Notes: generated by a model not told the origin, from the sequence alone. A DNA stretch of 64,000 bases from Shewanella decolorationis S12 (GCF_000485795.1 NZ_AXZL01000072.1:62001-126000); one strand, 5' to 3'. Positions 1 to 9,279 are shown, numbered from the stretch's first letter. Numbers and translations: made by a program.

Positions 1-39
1 AAGTTGTTCCGCTTAGGTGAGCTGCTTATCGATGTGTAA
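1..39 (+). CDS. C-terminal end of a gene cut by the window edge
   Basis: The first 12 codons read KLFRLGELLIDV and end in TAA at 37-39, followed 50 bp later by a hairpin terminator. This fits the tail of a plus-strand gene whose body lies outside the window. Twelve residues are too few to name a family, and the frame could be open by chance. Confidence 0.35.
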   Translation, partial: KLFRLGELLIDV

Positions 40-89
40 TCGGGGCACTGTCACTGTTGTTCTACTTTGATGGCATTAAATCAGAGACA

Positions 90-125
90 AAAAGGCCAAA
101 CGGAGTCACTCACGTTTGGCCTTTT
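90..125. terminator. Bidirectional rho-independent terminator
   Basis: A 13-bp perfect stem (90-102 with 113-125) encloses a 10-nt loop. It carries an A-run on the left and a T-run on the right, so it can work in both directions. It lies between the end of the upstream plus-strand gene and the minus-strand DUF3108 gene. Confidence 0.85.
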
Positions 126-202
126 GTGTTTTGTGCTGCGTTGTTACTGCATCTTAGAAGCAGCACTCAATTCGTCTTATCAGCCATAAACACTTAACTA
201 AT

Positions 203-1015
203 TTAATTAGCGCCTGTGCCTAAAAGCTTAGGCACTTTCTGCTCAGTCGGAATTTCGGTTTTATCGGCAGCGGCTTCAACGGCTGCGGGCGTGACTGCAA
301 CTGGCACATCGTCGAAGTGATAATTCAGCAGTTTGATATCCAGCTGTTTGCTGCCTTTTTCAAAGTGCGTAAGACGAACGGGCAGGTAGGCTAGATCCGG
401 CGCCATCCAAAAGAAGGTTTGGCGTTTGTGATTGTCACGCACAACCTCAATTTTGACCGTATCGTAGCTGCCGCTTTCAATTGTCATCCGTTCCTTACCA
501 ATCACATGGAACTTGTATTCATCGATCTCGTTGGATTTAACCATCTTATAATCAAGCACTTCTTTACCAGCGCTGATATCGAGACGAAACTGCAGCTGCA
601 CCATTAAAGGGTCGAAAATATCGCCTTCAAAGGGGAATTTGCCTTTTTCATCCTTATAACGGGTGTGGATCATCCCCTGAGCCTTGGCAAAGGCGGTTTG
701 CTCGACAAAGTTCGGGCCAACACCTTTACGCTCATGTAAATAGCGCATGGGTAATAATTGATTACCCTCTTGGCCAAATTCACTCAGTACATGGCGCACA
801 TCGGTGAGTAATAACAGGCTAAGGTCGCTGTCAAAGCGATATTTATAAACGCCATCCTCGATGGCGGGCAGTTGATACTTGGCCTTACCCAACTCAATAT
901 CACCATAATTAACTTGATATTCAGCAGTTTGAGGCGTTAAAGGCGTTGGCGCCGCCATCGCAAATACGCTGTGGGTGAGTGCGAGACTCACGAATAACGT
1001 TGGAATTGTGCGCAA
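203..1015 (-). CDS. DUF3108 domain periplasmic protein
   Basis: A 270-residue protein beginning with a signal peptide (MRTIPTLFVSLALTHSVFA, cleavage likely after FAMA). The mature part is a beta-rich DUF3108-type domain: an opening segment around YQVNYGDIELGKAKY, then FDPLMVQLQFRLD near the middle and a Lys/Arg-rich strand before FFWMAPDLAYLPVRL. Family members are exported proteins of unknown biochemical function. The start is a TTG codon (1013-1015), chosen because AAGGAG lies about 7 bases upstream and no ATG gives an intact signal peptide. The C-terminal 35 residues are low complexity (Ala, Val, Glu) and likely disordered. It is convergent with the partial upstream gene across a shared terminator. 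Confidence 0.8.
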   Translation of the reverse strand: MRTIPTLFVSLALTHSVFAMAAPTPLTPQTAEYQVNYGDIELGKAKYQLPAIEDGVYKYRFDSDLSLLLLTDVRHVLSEFGQEGNQLLPMRYLHERKGVGPNFVEQTAFAKAQGMIHTRYKDEKGKFPFEGDIFDPLMVQLQFRLDISAGKEVLDYKMVKSNEIDEYKFHVIGKERMTIESGSYDTVKIEVVRDNHKRQTFFWMAPDLAYLPVRLTHFEKGSKQLDIKLLNYHFDDVPVAVTPAAVEAAADKTEIPTEQKVPKLLGTGAN

Positions 1016-1144
1016 GTAATGCTCCTTTATATCGCAAACAGATTGCGGCTAACACCGCTTATCCCATTGGCTAAACTGTCACGCTTAATTGTTTATAGCT
1101 GAGGCTATATCGGGTGTAAACAGTTTATAGATCAATATATTAAA

Positions 1145-1603
1145 CTAGAAGGGGATTGACATCACTAAGGTTGCCATATCCGGTTGCCACTCAAACTCAG
1201 ACAAGTCTACTTTGCCACAGTTCACTGTAACGCCTTCAATACGCAATAATTCCATCTGTTCCTGAAAGGAGACTGAATGCTTTTCGAAGGATATTTTCCC
1301 TTGGCTGTTGAGTACTCTATGCCAAGGAAGTGACAAATGTTCGGGGGCGGATTTAAGTGCCTTCGACACATAGCGGGCGCGCCCGGGTAAACCAGCAAAA
1401 TCGGCCACCTTGCCGTAACTGCTGACTTTACCTGGCGGGATCATCGCGACAATATGCCAAATCTTCGCCATCGGCGAGAGGGTGTTTTGTATCTCTTGCG
1501 TGTTGCTCGTTTCGTCTGACGTGACGGCCTTATCTTGCTCTAAGTAGCGATAAAGTGGGGATTTATCTTTTGCAAACCGCATGATGATGCCAAATAAAAC
1601 CAT
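1145..1603 (-). CDS. Alkyltransferase-like protein (Atl/MGMT family)
   Basis: The protein matches the DNA-binding domain of O6-alkylguanine alkyltransferase: IWHIVAMIPPGKVSSYG, GLPGRARYV (the recognition helix with the arginine finger), then LPWHRV at residues 92-97. The active-site PCHR cysteine is replaced by Trp94. This is the hallmark of the Atl class, which binds O6-alkylguanine lesions without repairing them and passes them to nucleotide excision repair. At 152 residues it is slightly longer than E. coli YbaZ (129), with a charged N-terminal extension of about 45 residues. The start is uncertain because neither ATG (1603 or 1582) has a clear ribosome binding site. Confidence 0.85.
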   Translation of the reverse strand: MVLFGIIMRFAKDKSPLYRYLEQDKAVTSDETSNTQEIQNTLSPMAKIWHIVAMIPPGKVSSYGKVADFAGLPGRARYVSKALKSAPEHLSLPWHRVLNSQGKISFEKHSVSFQEQMELLRIEGVTVNCGKVDLSEFEWQPDMATLVMSIPF

Positions 1604-1795
1604 AAAAGAGGTTAGCCAGTGTAGCGTTAATTACCGCCTAAGTGAAACAGCGAACGGCTGATACTGCTACAATTTAAATCTAAAAAATCGATTGTAATGA
1701 TTTTTATTAAACTATTTAGTTTTGAATATTGAGAAAACACAGGAATAGTTCATAATAGCGCCAAATTTTTTGACTCACTAAGAGATGAAACAGTC

Positions 1796-2287
1796 ATGGC
1801 TGTACTCGATATTCTGACAATTCCCGATGAGCGTCTAAAGCGCAAAGCACAACCCGTAAAAGACATTGAATCGATTCAGGGATTTATCGATGATTTAATC
1901 GAAACCATGTACCACACCGACGATGGTATCGGTCTGGCCTCGACCCAAGTGGGCAGTACAGATGCAGTGATTGTGATCGATTTATCCGAAAATCGTGACC
2001 AACCCTTAGTGCTGATTAATCCAGAGATTGTTGAAAAGTCAGGCGAATATGTGGGTGAAGAAGGCTGTCTTTCTATCCCCGGCTATCGCGCCAAAGTGAG
2101 CCGTTTTGAAAAGGTCAAAGTCACCGCCTTAGATAGACAAGGCAAAGCGATTGAAATCGAAACCGATGACTTTTTAGCCATTGTTTTACAACACGAAATC
2201 GACCATTTACACGGTAAAGTGTTTATCGAACATTTATCGGCATTAAAGCAGCAAATCGCGTTGAAAAAAGTGCGTAAATACGCCTAA
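1796..2287 (+). CDS. def: Peptide deformylase
   Basis: A metalloenzyme that removes the N-formyl group from new polypeptides at the ribosome exit. All three signature motifs are present: GIGLASTQ (residues 44-51), EEGCLS with the metal ligand Cys91, and QHEIDHLHG with His133, Glu134 and His137. At 163 residues it is a normal type I size. It stands alone: no fmt (methionyl-tRNA formyltransferase) lies beside it, so it may be a second deformylase rather than the fmt-linked housekeeping copy. This was not checked. The ATG at 1796 follows an A/G-rich but weak ribosome binding site. Confidence 0.95.
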   Translation: MAVLDILTIPDERLKRKAQPVKDIESIQGFIDDLIETMYHTDDGIGLASTQVGSTDAVIVIDLSENRDQPLVLINPEIVEKSGEYVGEEGCLSIPGYRAKVSRFEKVKVTALDRQGKAIEIETDDFLAIVLQHEIDHLHGKVFIEHLSALKQQIALKKVRKYA

Positions 2288-2329
2288 GCAGATGAATTTG
2301 CGCAACTCATTATTTTAATCATCTAAGCC

Positions 2330-2358
2330 AAAGCCGCATTCCGATGCGGCTTTGTTGT
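2330..2358 (+). terminator. Rho-independent terminator after def
   Basis: A 10-bp perfect stem (2330-2339 with 2344-2353) with a TTCCG-type loop, followed by a T-rich tail. It sits 43 bases after the def stop codon. Confidence 0.85.
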
Positions 2359-2497
2359 TTCTATGCATTTAAAAACCCATACAAAAGCGCGATATGTGAA
2401 GTTAACGGCTTGTTTTTACAGCAGTGACTCGCTAAGGTAGCGGCAATATGCACGGGTTGCACGGCCTGTGCGCAGTAAGGATACGGTAGGGAAACAG

Positions 2498-3346
2498 ATG
2501 AAGACAAAATTCATAGCGCTTGTGGGCGCGCTGGCATCGATTAGCATCTTGCTTGGTGGTTGCAGTGCTTTTTTTAACGGTAACACCACCGAAAAAAACG
2601 TGGTTTCCAGCAGTCTGGTTGAATATCTCTATCCCGACGATAAGCAGCGTGAGGCGCAGCAGCCTAGTATCCCAGTGCTGCGTCTTCCCATCACGGTTGG
2701 TATCGCCTTTTTACCTTCCACCCATTGGCAATACGAAGCCCTCGATAGCAGCTCGCAAATCGCCTTGCTGGATAAAGTGAAACAGTCATTTGTTAAATAT
2801 GACTTTATTGATCGAATCGAATTAATCCCCAGCACTTATCTTAAAAATGGCAAAGGTTTTAGCACCTTACAGCAGGTCGCCCGCTTACATGATGTCGATG
2901 TGATGGCACTGGTGTCTTATGATCAACTGCTACAAAGCAGCGAGAATAAGGCTTCACTGCTGTATTGGACCATAGTCGGCATGTATATGGTGCCCGGCAA
3001 TGAAAACGCGATCCAAACCTTTGTCGATACCGCTGTATTTGATATGCGCAGCCAAAAAATGTTGTTTAGGGCGCCCGGCATCAACCAACTGACCGACACG
3101 TCAACCGCGGTGAGCGTCACCAACGTGCTACGTGAAAAATCCACCGAAGGCTTTGAACTAGCGGTAAACGATATGATCACTAACTTAGACGCTGAATTAG
3201 CCCGCTTTAAAACCCGTGTGAAAGAAGAACATATTGCGACCATAGAACATAAACAAGGTTATAGCGGCGGTGGCAGTTTATCCCTATTAATGCTCTCGCT
3301 ACTGGGCATATTTGCACTTCGCCGTTTAACTATCTGCCGAGAATAG
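2498..3346 (+). CDS. Rhombotarget lipoprotein (GlyGly-CTERM)
   Basis: The ATG at 2498 is preferred to the upstream GTG in the same frame because TAGGGA lies 6 bases before it and it gives a clean type II signal peptide with lipobox LGGC. The C-terminus has the tripartite GlyGly-CTERM sorting signal: a YSGGGS motif, a hydrophobic helix (LLMLSLLGIFAL) and RR. Such tails are cut by rhombosortase, an intramembrane protease of the rhomboid family. The combination of lipobox and GG-CTERM defines the rhombotarget lipoprotein family known from Shewanella and Vibrio. The roughly 230-residue middle domain has no function I recognise. Having lipid at one end and a processed anchor at the other is unusual. 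Confidence 0.8.
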   Translation: MKTKFIALVGALASISILLGGCSAFFNGNTTEKNVVSSSLVEYLYPDDKQREAQQPSIPVLRLPITVGIAFLPSTHWQYEALDSSSQIALLDKVKQSFVKYDFIDRIELIPSTYLKNGKGFSTLQQVARLHDVDVMALVSYDQLLQSSENKASLLYWTIVGMYMVPGNENAIQTFVDTAVFDMRSQKMLFRAPGINQLTDTSTAVSVTNVLREKSTEGFELAVNDMITNLDAELARFKTRVKEEHIATIEHKQGYSGGGSLSLLMLSLLGIFALRRLTICRE

Positions 3347-3654
3347 TTGAGTTGATTGGTTTGAGCCTATTTAGTCAGATAGGGAAGGTGGGATAGGGAA
3401 GGTTAGTTAGGATGATATTTATGCCGTTAAGAACTGCTGTATTGATGACAATCTTAACTAGCCATGACACGGTTAATTCTGCGAAAAGCTTTTTCCCTTT
3501 TTAATTTACACCTAATTAATTTACCGCCTTACTGAGCCGTTATTTGACATACTTTTCCTCAATCTAAAAGTGGATATGATATCTGTGGCACATCAATGGT
3601 TGTTTCAAATCAACATTACTAATAATTTCAATTTCCAGTTGGTATAGGCAGAAT

Positions 3655-5811
3655 ATGATTACACAAATAAACCTTGGTGATGTAGCAAGTTACCGAAACA
3701 CAACAACTCTCAATACAGATAAAAAAGTAAACATCATTTATGGCTTAAATGGTACTGGAAAAAGTACATTCTCAAACTATTTTTATGCGGCCGATGATCC
3801 TAAATATAAAGACTGTTCTTACACAAACGATGGGTGTAAGGTTCTTGTTTATAATCAGAAGTTTATTCAAGATAACTTTTATTCCAAAGATTCTATTAAT
3901 GGTATTTTTAGCCTATCCAAAGAGAACAAAGAAGCTAAGGAAAAGGTAGAGCAGCTTGGCAAAGATATTGACCAACTGAGTGAAAAAAGCAAGGGCTACC
4001 AAGCTGACATTGACAAAGAAATTGGTGCTTTGAAGAAAGCGAAAGATACGGCAGAAAAAAAGGCCTGGGAAATAAAGACGAACTACTCTGGTGGTGATCG
4101 CGTTCTGAAATTTTGCCTTGAACGGTTAATGGGGGACAAAACCGTTCTGTTCGATCATCTTGTTTCTGTCCCTTTGCCAACCGTTAAACCAGTTAAAACG
4201 ATTGAACAGCTTAAAGAGGAAGTTACTGCAATTGATGGTGATAAAGCCACTACTTACATCGTCTTACCAAAGATTTCATTATCAGAGCTTTTACCAGAGG
4301 AATTAGAACTACTCAAAGAAATAGTGATTGGTAATGAAGATAGCCCAATCGCAAAACTGATTAATCAGTTGAAAAACTCTGACTGGGTTAGTGATGGTTT
4401 GCAGTATCTTGATGATATTGAAGATGAAACGTGTCCGTTTTGCCAGTCTAAGACGATTACGCCTCAGTTAATCGCGCAGATCAAAGACTACTTTGATGAG
4501 ACGTATGAAGAAAGTAAGCAGAATATAGGCAAAATACTTACAAAATACCAAAAGATAGTTGATTCTCTTACTGATTTAGAAATCTACAAGACATCGCCTT
4601 TTTCTATCGAGTTCCTTGCAGAAATGACAGAATCTTATGCGTCAATTGCTGGAACATTAAAATCCAATTTACTCAAAGTTCAGAAAAAAGAGCAAACGCC
4701 AAGCCTGAAAGTTGAGTTGGAAGAACTTAGTGAGCACGTTGCCTCTTTTAATAAACATGTGGATGCTGTTAATGCCAGCATCGGCATTCACAACCAAAAA
4801 ATTGCTAATTCAACGCAAGAATTGAAACGTATTAAAGACGAGTTTTGGAAAATCGTTCGTTGGGAATACGATCAGACCATAAAAGGGTATGAATCAAGCA
4901 AAAAAGACAGTAATGACAAAATAATCAAGTGGAAAGCAGATAAGGAAAATGTCGATACTGAGATAGTTCAACTCGAAGCTGAACGAACCGAGCAACAAAA
5001 ACAAACAGTTAACATTGACGATTCGATTAAAAATATCAATAAAGGCCTTGTTGATATTGGGATTACTGATTTTCATATTGAGAAGCACGAAAAAGCCCTA
5101 TATCGACTTGTAAGAACTGGAACAGAGGGACCAATCTTTTTATCGTTGTCCGAGGGTGAAAAGATGATTATTAGCTTTTTGTACTTCCGAGAATTGTTTA
5201 AAGGTAAACAAACGGCTGATGAGGCACACGTTAAAAAAATTGCGGTAATTGACGATCCAGTTTCAAGCTTGTCTCATATCTTTGTTTACAATATCGGGCA
5301 GCTCATAAAGAACGATTTCTTCAATGCTGACGGCGTGGAGCAAGTTTTTGTCCTCACGCACAGTCTTTACTTCTTTTATGAACTTGTTGATTCAAATCAC
5401 AACCGCAGAGCAAAAAACCAATCGCTGTATCGATTATCTAAAAATACGAAAGGCACAACGATTGAAACGATGAAGTATGAAGAAGTACAGAATGACTATC
5501 AATCATACTGGTCAGTGATTAATGACAAGGATCAACCTGCTGCTTTGATTGCAAACTGTATGAGAAACGTAGTTGAATACTTCTTTAACTTTGTGCAGAA
5601 ATCAGATTTGAGCAACGTAATGCAAAAACAAGAGCTTCAAGAAGTGAAGTATCAGGCTTTCATTCGATATATAAACCGAGAATCACACTCACTTGGTCAG
5701 AATATTATTGATTTTAAAGAGTTTGATTATGAGGCGTTTAGAGAAGGTTTAAGGTTATTATTCGAAATCACGGGTTATCCTGAACACTATCAGAAAATGT
5801 CTCAGATATAG
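3655..5811 (+). CDS. AAA_13 ATPase with zinc hook and HEPN-type C-terminus, RloC-like anticodon nuclease
   Basis: A 718-residue ABC/SMC-like ATPase. Walker A is GLNGTGKST (30-38). Two coiled-coil arms flank a zinc-hook CPFC (Cys260, Cys263). LSLSEGEKM is the ABC signature and VIDDPVSSL (Asp533) is Walker B. The C-terminal region carries R637-x3-E641 and, 30 residues on, RYINRESH (R671-x6-H678), matching the Arg-x3-Glu...His layout and the R-x(4-6)-H motif of HEPN ribonuclease domains in PrrC and RloC. RloC is a self-contained zinc-hook anticodon nuclease that responds to DNA damage and phage, which fits best in size and order. No type I restriction genes adjoin it, arguing against PrrC. The A+T-rich composition contrasts with its neighbours and suggests transfer. 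Nuclease activity is inferred from the motif only. Confidence 0.75.
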   Translation: MITQINLGDVASYRNTTTLNTDKKVNIIYGLNGTGKSTFSNYFYAADDPKYKDCSYTNDGCKVLVYNQKFIQDNFYSKDSINGIFSLSKENKEAKEKVEQLGKDIDQLSEKSKGYQADIDKEIGALKKAKDTAEKKAWEIKTNYSGGDRVLKFCLERLMGDKTVLFDHLVSVPLPTVKPVKTIEQLKEEVTAIDGDKATTYIVLPKISLSELLPEELELLKEIVIGNEDSPIAKLINQLKNSDWVSDGLQYLDDIEDETCPFCQSKTITPQLIAQIKDYFDETYEESKQNIGKILTKYQKIVDSLTDLEIYKTSPFSIEFLAEMTESYASIAGTLKSNLLKVQKKEQTPSLKVELEELSEHVASFNKHVDAVNASIGIHNQKIANSTQELKRIKDEFWKIVRWEYDQTIKGYESSKKDSNDKIIKWKADKENVDTEIVQLEAERTEQQKQTVNIDDSIKNINKGLVDIGITDFHIEKHEKALYRLVRTGTEGPIFLSLSEGEKMIISFLYFRELFKGKQTADEAHVKKIAVIDDPVSSLSHIFVYNIGQLIKNDFFNADGVEQVFVLTHSLYFFYELVDSNHNRRAKNQSLYRLSKNTKGTTIETMKYEEVQNDYQSYWSVINDKDQPAALIANCMRNVVEYFFNFVQKSDLSNVMQKQELQEVKYQAFIRYINRESHSLGQNIIDFKEFDYEAFREGLRLLFEITGYPEHYQKMSQI

Positions 5812-5980
5812 ATACGTTAAATAGTGATCTGAATCATCGGAATTAGGCAGTAAATTAGGTGATTTTTCATAAGTGAAGTTACTCATGAATTGCTAAGTTA
5901 GCAAAAAAAACTAAATTGAAATTGTCCTCAAACTGTTCTGTATTTCTTTAAAAACAACAGATTACGCCGCTGCTAAACAG

Positions 5981-6090
5981 GTGAGCCATGATGATTAGCG
6001 AGACGACCGTCCGCCCCACGGACGGGGCGGTCGAGCATCCAAGGATGGACTCGCTGCGTGTCGATGAGCAAACATCATGGCTCGCCTCAC
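5981..6090. repeat. Imperfect inverted-repeat element in intergenic region
   Basis: The 370-bp gap after the RloC-like gene holds outer arms GTGAGCCATGATG (5981-5993) and CATCATGGCTCGCCTCAC (6073-6090), sharing an 11-bp perfect pairing. Inside is a GC-rich core with CCGCCCC...GGGGCGG pairing around 6011-6030. The core is much richer in G+C than its surroundings. A 74-codon open frame crosses it but has no family resemblance. It looks like a small non-coding palindromic element (MITE- or REP-like). The rest of the gap shows nothing recognisable. Confidence 0.5.
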
Positions 6091-6180
6091 TGTCGGGCCC
6101 GAATTTAATTCAATTATCTGTTCTAATCCTGCCCTTCATTCAACGCATTTCTGGCTTTGAGTATTTCTACTACTTAAAAA

Positions 6181-6390
6181 TCATATCCTTACAAAATAGG
6201 GGAGTGCGATAAGGGCGATGCCGATAGCGATAAGTAGTGCGAGATTGGTGACAAAATAGGGGTAAATCATCAGGGTGAGGCCGACGGCCAGAGGGATAGG
6301 GGCGGCTTGGCGCTTGCCGTAGGTGAAAAAGCCAAGACCAAAGAGGCCAAAGACTAAACTCCATAACAATAATGTTGGGTTATCAAACAC
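6181..6390 (-). CDS. Small conserved-type membrane protein
   Basis: A 69-residue hydrophobic protein with about three short membrane segments (LLLWSLVFGLFGLGFFTYG, IPLAVGLTLMIYPYFV, LALLIAIGIALIALPYFV). The start is GTG at 6388-6390 with GAGGAG 6-9 bases upstream, a good ribosome binding site supporting translation. Similar small proteins in Shewanella are often labelled amino acid transport protein, but nothing here shows transport. No operon partner. Confidence 0.6.
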   Translation of the reverse strand: MFDNPTLLLWSLVFGLFGLGFFTYGKRQAAPIPLAVGLTLMIYPYFVTNLALLIAIGIALIALPYFVRI

Positions 6391-6598
6391 CTTGAGCTCC
6401 TCTGTGATTAGCCTTGGTAAGCTCCAGCCTTTTACTCAGCCATCTTGGTCAAACGATGAGCTAGTGCTGCGCCGCTTCATTGAGTCTACTGCTAAAACTC
6501 CCTTGGCGTAATTAAGCTTTATTCATCTTATTCGTTGCGTGAATACGCTATTTTAGTGCGCTGTTTTATTTACATTTTTAATACATTGAGGATTCAGG

Positions 6599-6982
6599 TT
6601 ATAGCTCATATAACTCTAAGGGTAAGCCGTCGGGGTCGCTAAAGAAGGTGAACTTTTTGCCTGTGTATTCGTCGATGCGGACGGGTTCGACGGCGATATC
6701 ATGGGCCGTAAGATGCTCGATCGCCGTTTCAATCGATGCGACGCGAAAGGCAAGGTGCCTAAGACCGCAGGCTTCGGGATAGCTAGGGCGCTTGGGAGGA
6801 TTGTCGAAGGAAAACAACTCGATTTGGCTCATATCGGGCAGTTGTAAATCGAGTTTGTAGGACTGGCGTGCCTCACGATAATGCTCTGCCAGCACGCTAA
6901 GGCCAAGAATCGTCACATAAAAGTGTTTGGACTTTTGATAGTTACTGCAAATAATCGCTGCATGGTGAATGCCGAGTAACAT
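6599..6982 (-). CDS. VOC (glyoxalase/dioxygenase fold) protein, YaeR-like
   Basis: At 127 residues this is a single-chain vicinal-oxygen-chelate protein with paired beta-alpha-beta-beta-beta modules. Likely metal ligands are the His at GIHHAAIIC near the N-terminus, Glu in IELFSF, His in LRHLAFRV and Glu in LPLELYEL at the C-terminus, the usual H/E/H/E set. The KFTFFSDPDGLPLELYE ending is typical of the E. coli YaeR / SMU1112c-like group, small metalloenzymes of undefined substrate. ATG at 6982 has AGAGG upstream. It is a single-gene unit with no contextual clue. Confidence 0.85.
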   Translation of the reverse strand: MLLGIHHAAIICSNYQKSKHFYVTILGLSVLAEHYREARQSYKLDLQLPDMSQIELFSFDNPPKRPSYPEACGLRHLAFRVASIETAIEHLTAHDIAVEPVRIDEYTGKKFTFFSDPDGLPLELYEL

Positions 6983-7097
6983 GGCTTGCCTCTGTGATGT
7001 TTAACTGATGTTTACGCTAGTGTGTTTTAAAAAAGCCAGAGTCACAACGGTGTGTGACTCTGGTGCTGATCTCTGATCTTTATCTTACCTTATCTGG

Positions 7098-9227
7098 CTA
7101 ATGGGCGAGTTCAAAAATGGCTGAGGAGAGAGGCGCTAGCTGCAATTTAACTTGTCCTTCGCCTTGTTCGACAACCAACTGCGCCTCATGGTCTTCCAGC
7201 AAATCCTTAAGCGGATAGCTTGCATCGGTTAACTGCCATTGCGCAATCAGAGCTTGAGGCAGTTTAAGAGAAAATGACTTGGTTTGGGTTTGACTAAAGT
7301 TACTGACAATAATCAGCTTTTGACCTTTGTTATCGGCGGTATTGGCTTCAAAGCGGATAAAGGCGAAGGTTGAGTCATCATAACCCGTCGCGCTGCCATT
7401 GTTTGTCTTATTGTTAGCCTTATTGCTAGCCTTTGCAGCCGATTCCGTGCTGCGGTTGGCAGCATCCAGCGAGTCATATTGCCCCAAGAGTGCAGGCGCA
7501 TTTTTCCCCGTGCTGAGGTTCAATAATTTTTGATAATAGGCGTGTAACGCGACTTCTGCGGCGGTTGATTGGCCGCCATCAAATTTACCTTGATTCATCC
7601 AGCGCTGATGGGCGGGAACACCCGCATAATCAAAAATACTGGTGCGCGAAGCATGGCCAAAGCCTAGGTTTTGTGTCGCCGCTTCTCCGACTTCTTGGCC
7701 AAAATAAATCAAGGTGGGTGAGGTACTTAAGGTTGCAGACACCACCATCGCGGGCAGGGCGTAGCGGGGATCGACCGCATCTGTCGAGGAGTTACCAGTT
7801 AAGGCGCCTAAAAAGGCGGCATTGGCGATGCGCTGCTCGTCGTGGTTTTCTAAAAAGTGCAGCATATGCGAGTCGATATCTTGCACTTTGGCCTGATCTA
7901 CGGCGATCTGCGCGGTACTTTTTTGTCCTGCCATAATGGCTTTGAGGGTGTCGTAAAGATCGACCTTGTCGTAGAGGTAGTCCATTTTGCCGAGCTCAAT
8001 ATAATCGCGATACAGCGCGGGGTTATAGACCTCGGCTAAGATAAAAGCTTCTGGATGACTATGTTTTATATGACTATTTAAATAGCTCCAAAATTCGACG
8101 GGCACCATTTCGGCCATATCGTAACGAAATCCATCGACTCCCATCGCTAACCAATACTGGGCAATTTGATTGAATTTGATCCAAGAGTTAGGTAATTCAT
8201 GACTATGTTGCTGCCAAAATGCGTAGTGCTGCTCGGCGCCGAGATTGGCATAACCTGGTGGCAGTGCGGGGAAATCATGGCTGCCATCGGGGCGGACACC
8301 GTAATTTATTTTAACGGTTTCATACCAGTCGTTCATATCCGGCTTAGCAAGGCGTGAGCCATTGCCCGTCCATTTGGCGGGGATTTCCTTAAATTGACCA
8401 TCACTTAGGGGATGCGACTCGCCGCCTAACGGTTTGAGGCTATCAGGCAAATCGGGCACTTGAAAGCCAGAGGATTGCTGTTTATCAGTCACATAGTAAA
8501 AGTTATTATGCTTTGCATATTCAAGGGTTTGATTATCGTCTTCACCAAAATCGCGCAGGTCATCTGGCTTAGTGATGGAATGGTAATTACGTGCCACATG
8601 GTTAGGCACTATATCGATAATCACCTTTAAGCCTTGCTTGTGGGTGCGCTCGATAAGTGCCTGAAACTCCTGTAAACGCTTGGTGGGATCGACCGCTAAA
8701 TCGGGGTTTACGTTGTAATAATCTTTAACCGCATAGGGCGAACCGGCGCGGCCCTTAACCACATCGGGATCATCGTTACTAACGCCAATTGCACTGTAAT
8801 CGCCAATTAGGGCGTGGTGGGGTACACCCGTATACCACACATGGGTAACACCTAAGTCTTTGATACTTTTGAGTGCAGTATCATCAATATCATTAAATTT
8901 ACCCACACCGTTTTCGCGAATCGTGCCCCAAGGTTTATTGGTGGTGTTTTTATTGCCATAGAGTCGGGTAAAAATTTGATAAACAACGGGTTTAAACTTA
9001 TTTGCTTGCTCAGCATTGTTATGGGCTGGCAGGATTTCGCCTTCGGCCACATTTGGATTGGCAAGCAGGGTTTTAGCCGCCACTGAATCCAACGCGGTTG
9101 CTTGAGTGCTGATTACTGATGCTGCCATAGCGCAAAAGGTGCTAATGCTGCTGAGGGCCAGTAGGGTTAATCCCTGATGCCAGCGATAAGCGCGACGTTT
9201 ACTGCTGCTAGATAATAGAAAATTCAA
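7098..9227 (-). CDS. Secreted alpha-amylase family enzyme (GH13)
   Basis: A (beta/alpha)8 GH13 hydrolase for alpha-1,4-glucans. Conserved regions are VIIDIVPNHV, GFRYDMAEM (nucleophile Asp370), ILAEVYN (acid Glu399) and LENHDEQR (Asp463). The C-terminal beta domain contains a polar linker rich in Ala, Asn and Lys near residues 610-630. The start is TTG at 9225-9227, chosen because AAAGGA lies 7 bases upstream. The longer frame to 9257 begins inside a hairpin and lacks a ribosome binding site. The N-terminal helix LTLLALSSISTFCAMAA suggests export, with a rather long basic n-region (SSSKRRAYRWHQG). It is the last gene of the minus-strand maltodextrin arm, 88 bp after its GH13 neighbour. Confidence 0.85.
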   Translation of the reverse strand: MNFLLSSSSKRRAYRWHQGLTLLALSSISTFCAMAASVISTQATALDSVAAKTLLANPNVAEGEILPAHNNAEQANKFKPVVYQIFTRLYGNKNTTNKPWGTIRENGVGKFNDIDDTALKSIKDLGVTHVWYTGVPHHALIGDYSAIGVSNDDPDVVKGRAGSPYAVKDYYNVNPDLAVDPTKRLQEFQALIERTHKQGLKVIIDIVPNHVARNYHSITKPDDLRDFGEDDNQTLEYAKHNNFYYVTDKQQSSGFQVPDLPDSLKPLGGESHPLSDGQFKEIPAKWTGNGSRLAKPDMNDWYETVKINYGVRPDGSHDFPALPPGYANLGAEQHYAFWQQHSHELPNSWIKFNQIAQYWLAMGVDGFRYDMAEMVPVEFWSYLNSHIKHSHPEAFILAEVYNPALYRDYIELGKMDYLYDKVDLYDTLKAIMAGQKSTAQIAVDQAKVQDIDSHMLHFLENHDEQRIANAAFLGALTGNSSTDAVDPRYALPAMVVSATLSTSPTLIYFGQEVGEAATQNLGFGHASRTSIFDYAGVPAHQRWMNQGKFDGGQSTAAEVALHAYYQKLLNLSTGKNAPALLGQYDSLDAANRSTESAAKASNKANNKTNNGSATGYDDSTFAFIRFEANTADNKGQKLIIVSNFSQTQTKSFSLKLPQALIAQWQLTDASYPLKDLLEDHEAQLVVEQGEGQVKLQLAPLSSAIFELAH

Positions 9228-9249
9228 CCTAGGTTCCTTTACTGACTTG

Positions 9250-9273
9250 GCGGCCAAACTGTGGTTTGGCCGC
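9250..9273. other. Intergenic hairpin between the two GH13 genes
   Basis: GCGGCCAAAC and its exact complement form a 10-bp stem with a 4-nt loop. No T-run follows on the minus strand, so it resembles an mRNA-stability or partial-termination hairpin more than a full terminator. It lies just before the TTG start of the downstream amylase. Confidence 0.6.
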
Positions 9274-9279
9274 GCTGTT

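Noticed and set aside
3655-5811. PrrC with a type I restriction system
   Set aside because: No hsd genes nearby, and the zinc hook CPFC and coiled coils fit RloC rather than PrrC.
5988-6212. 74-codon frame on the plus strand
   Set aside because: It runs through the palindromic element, has no family resemblance and no ribosome binding site.
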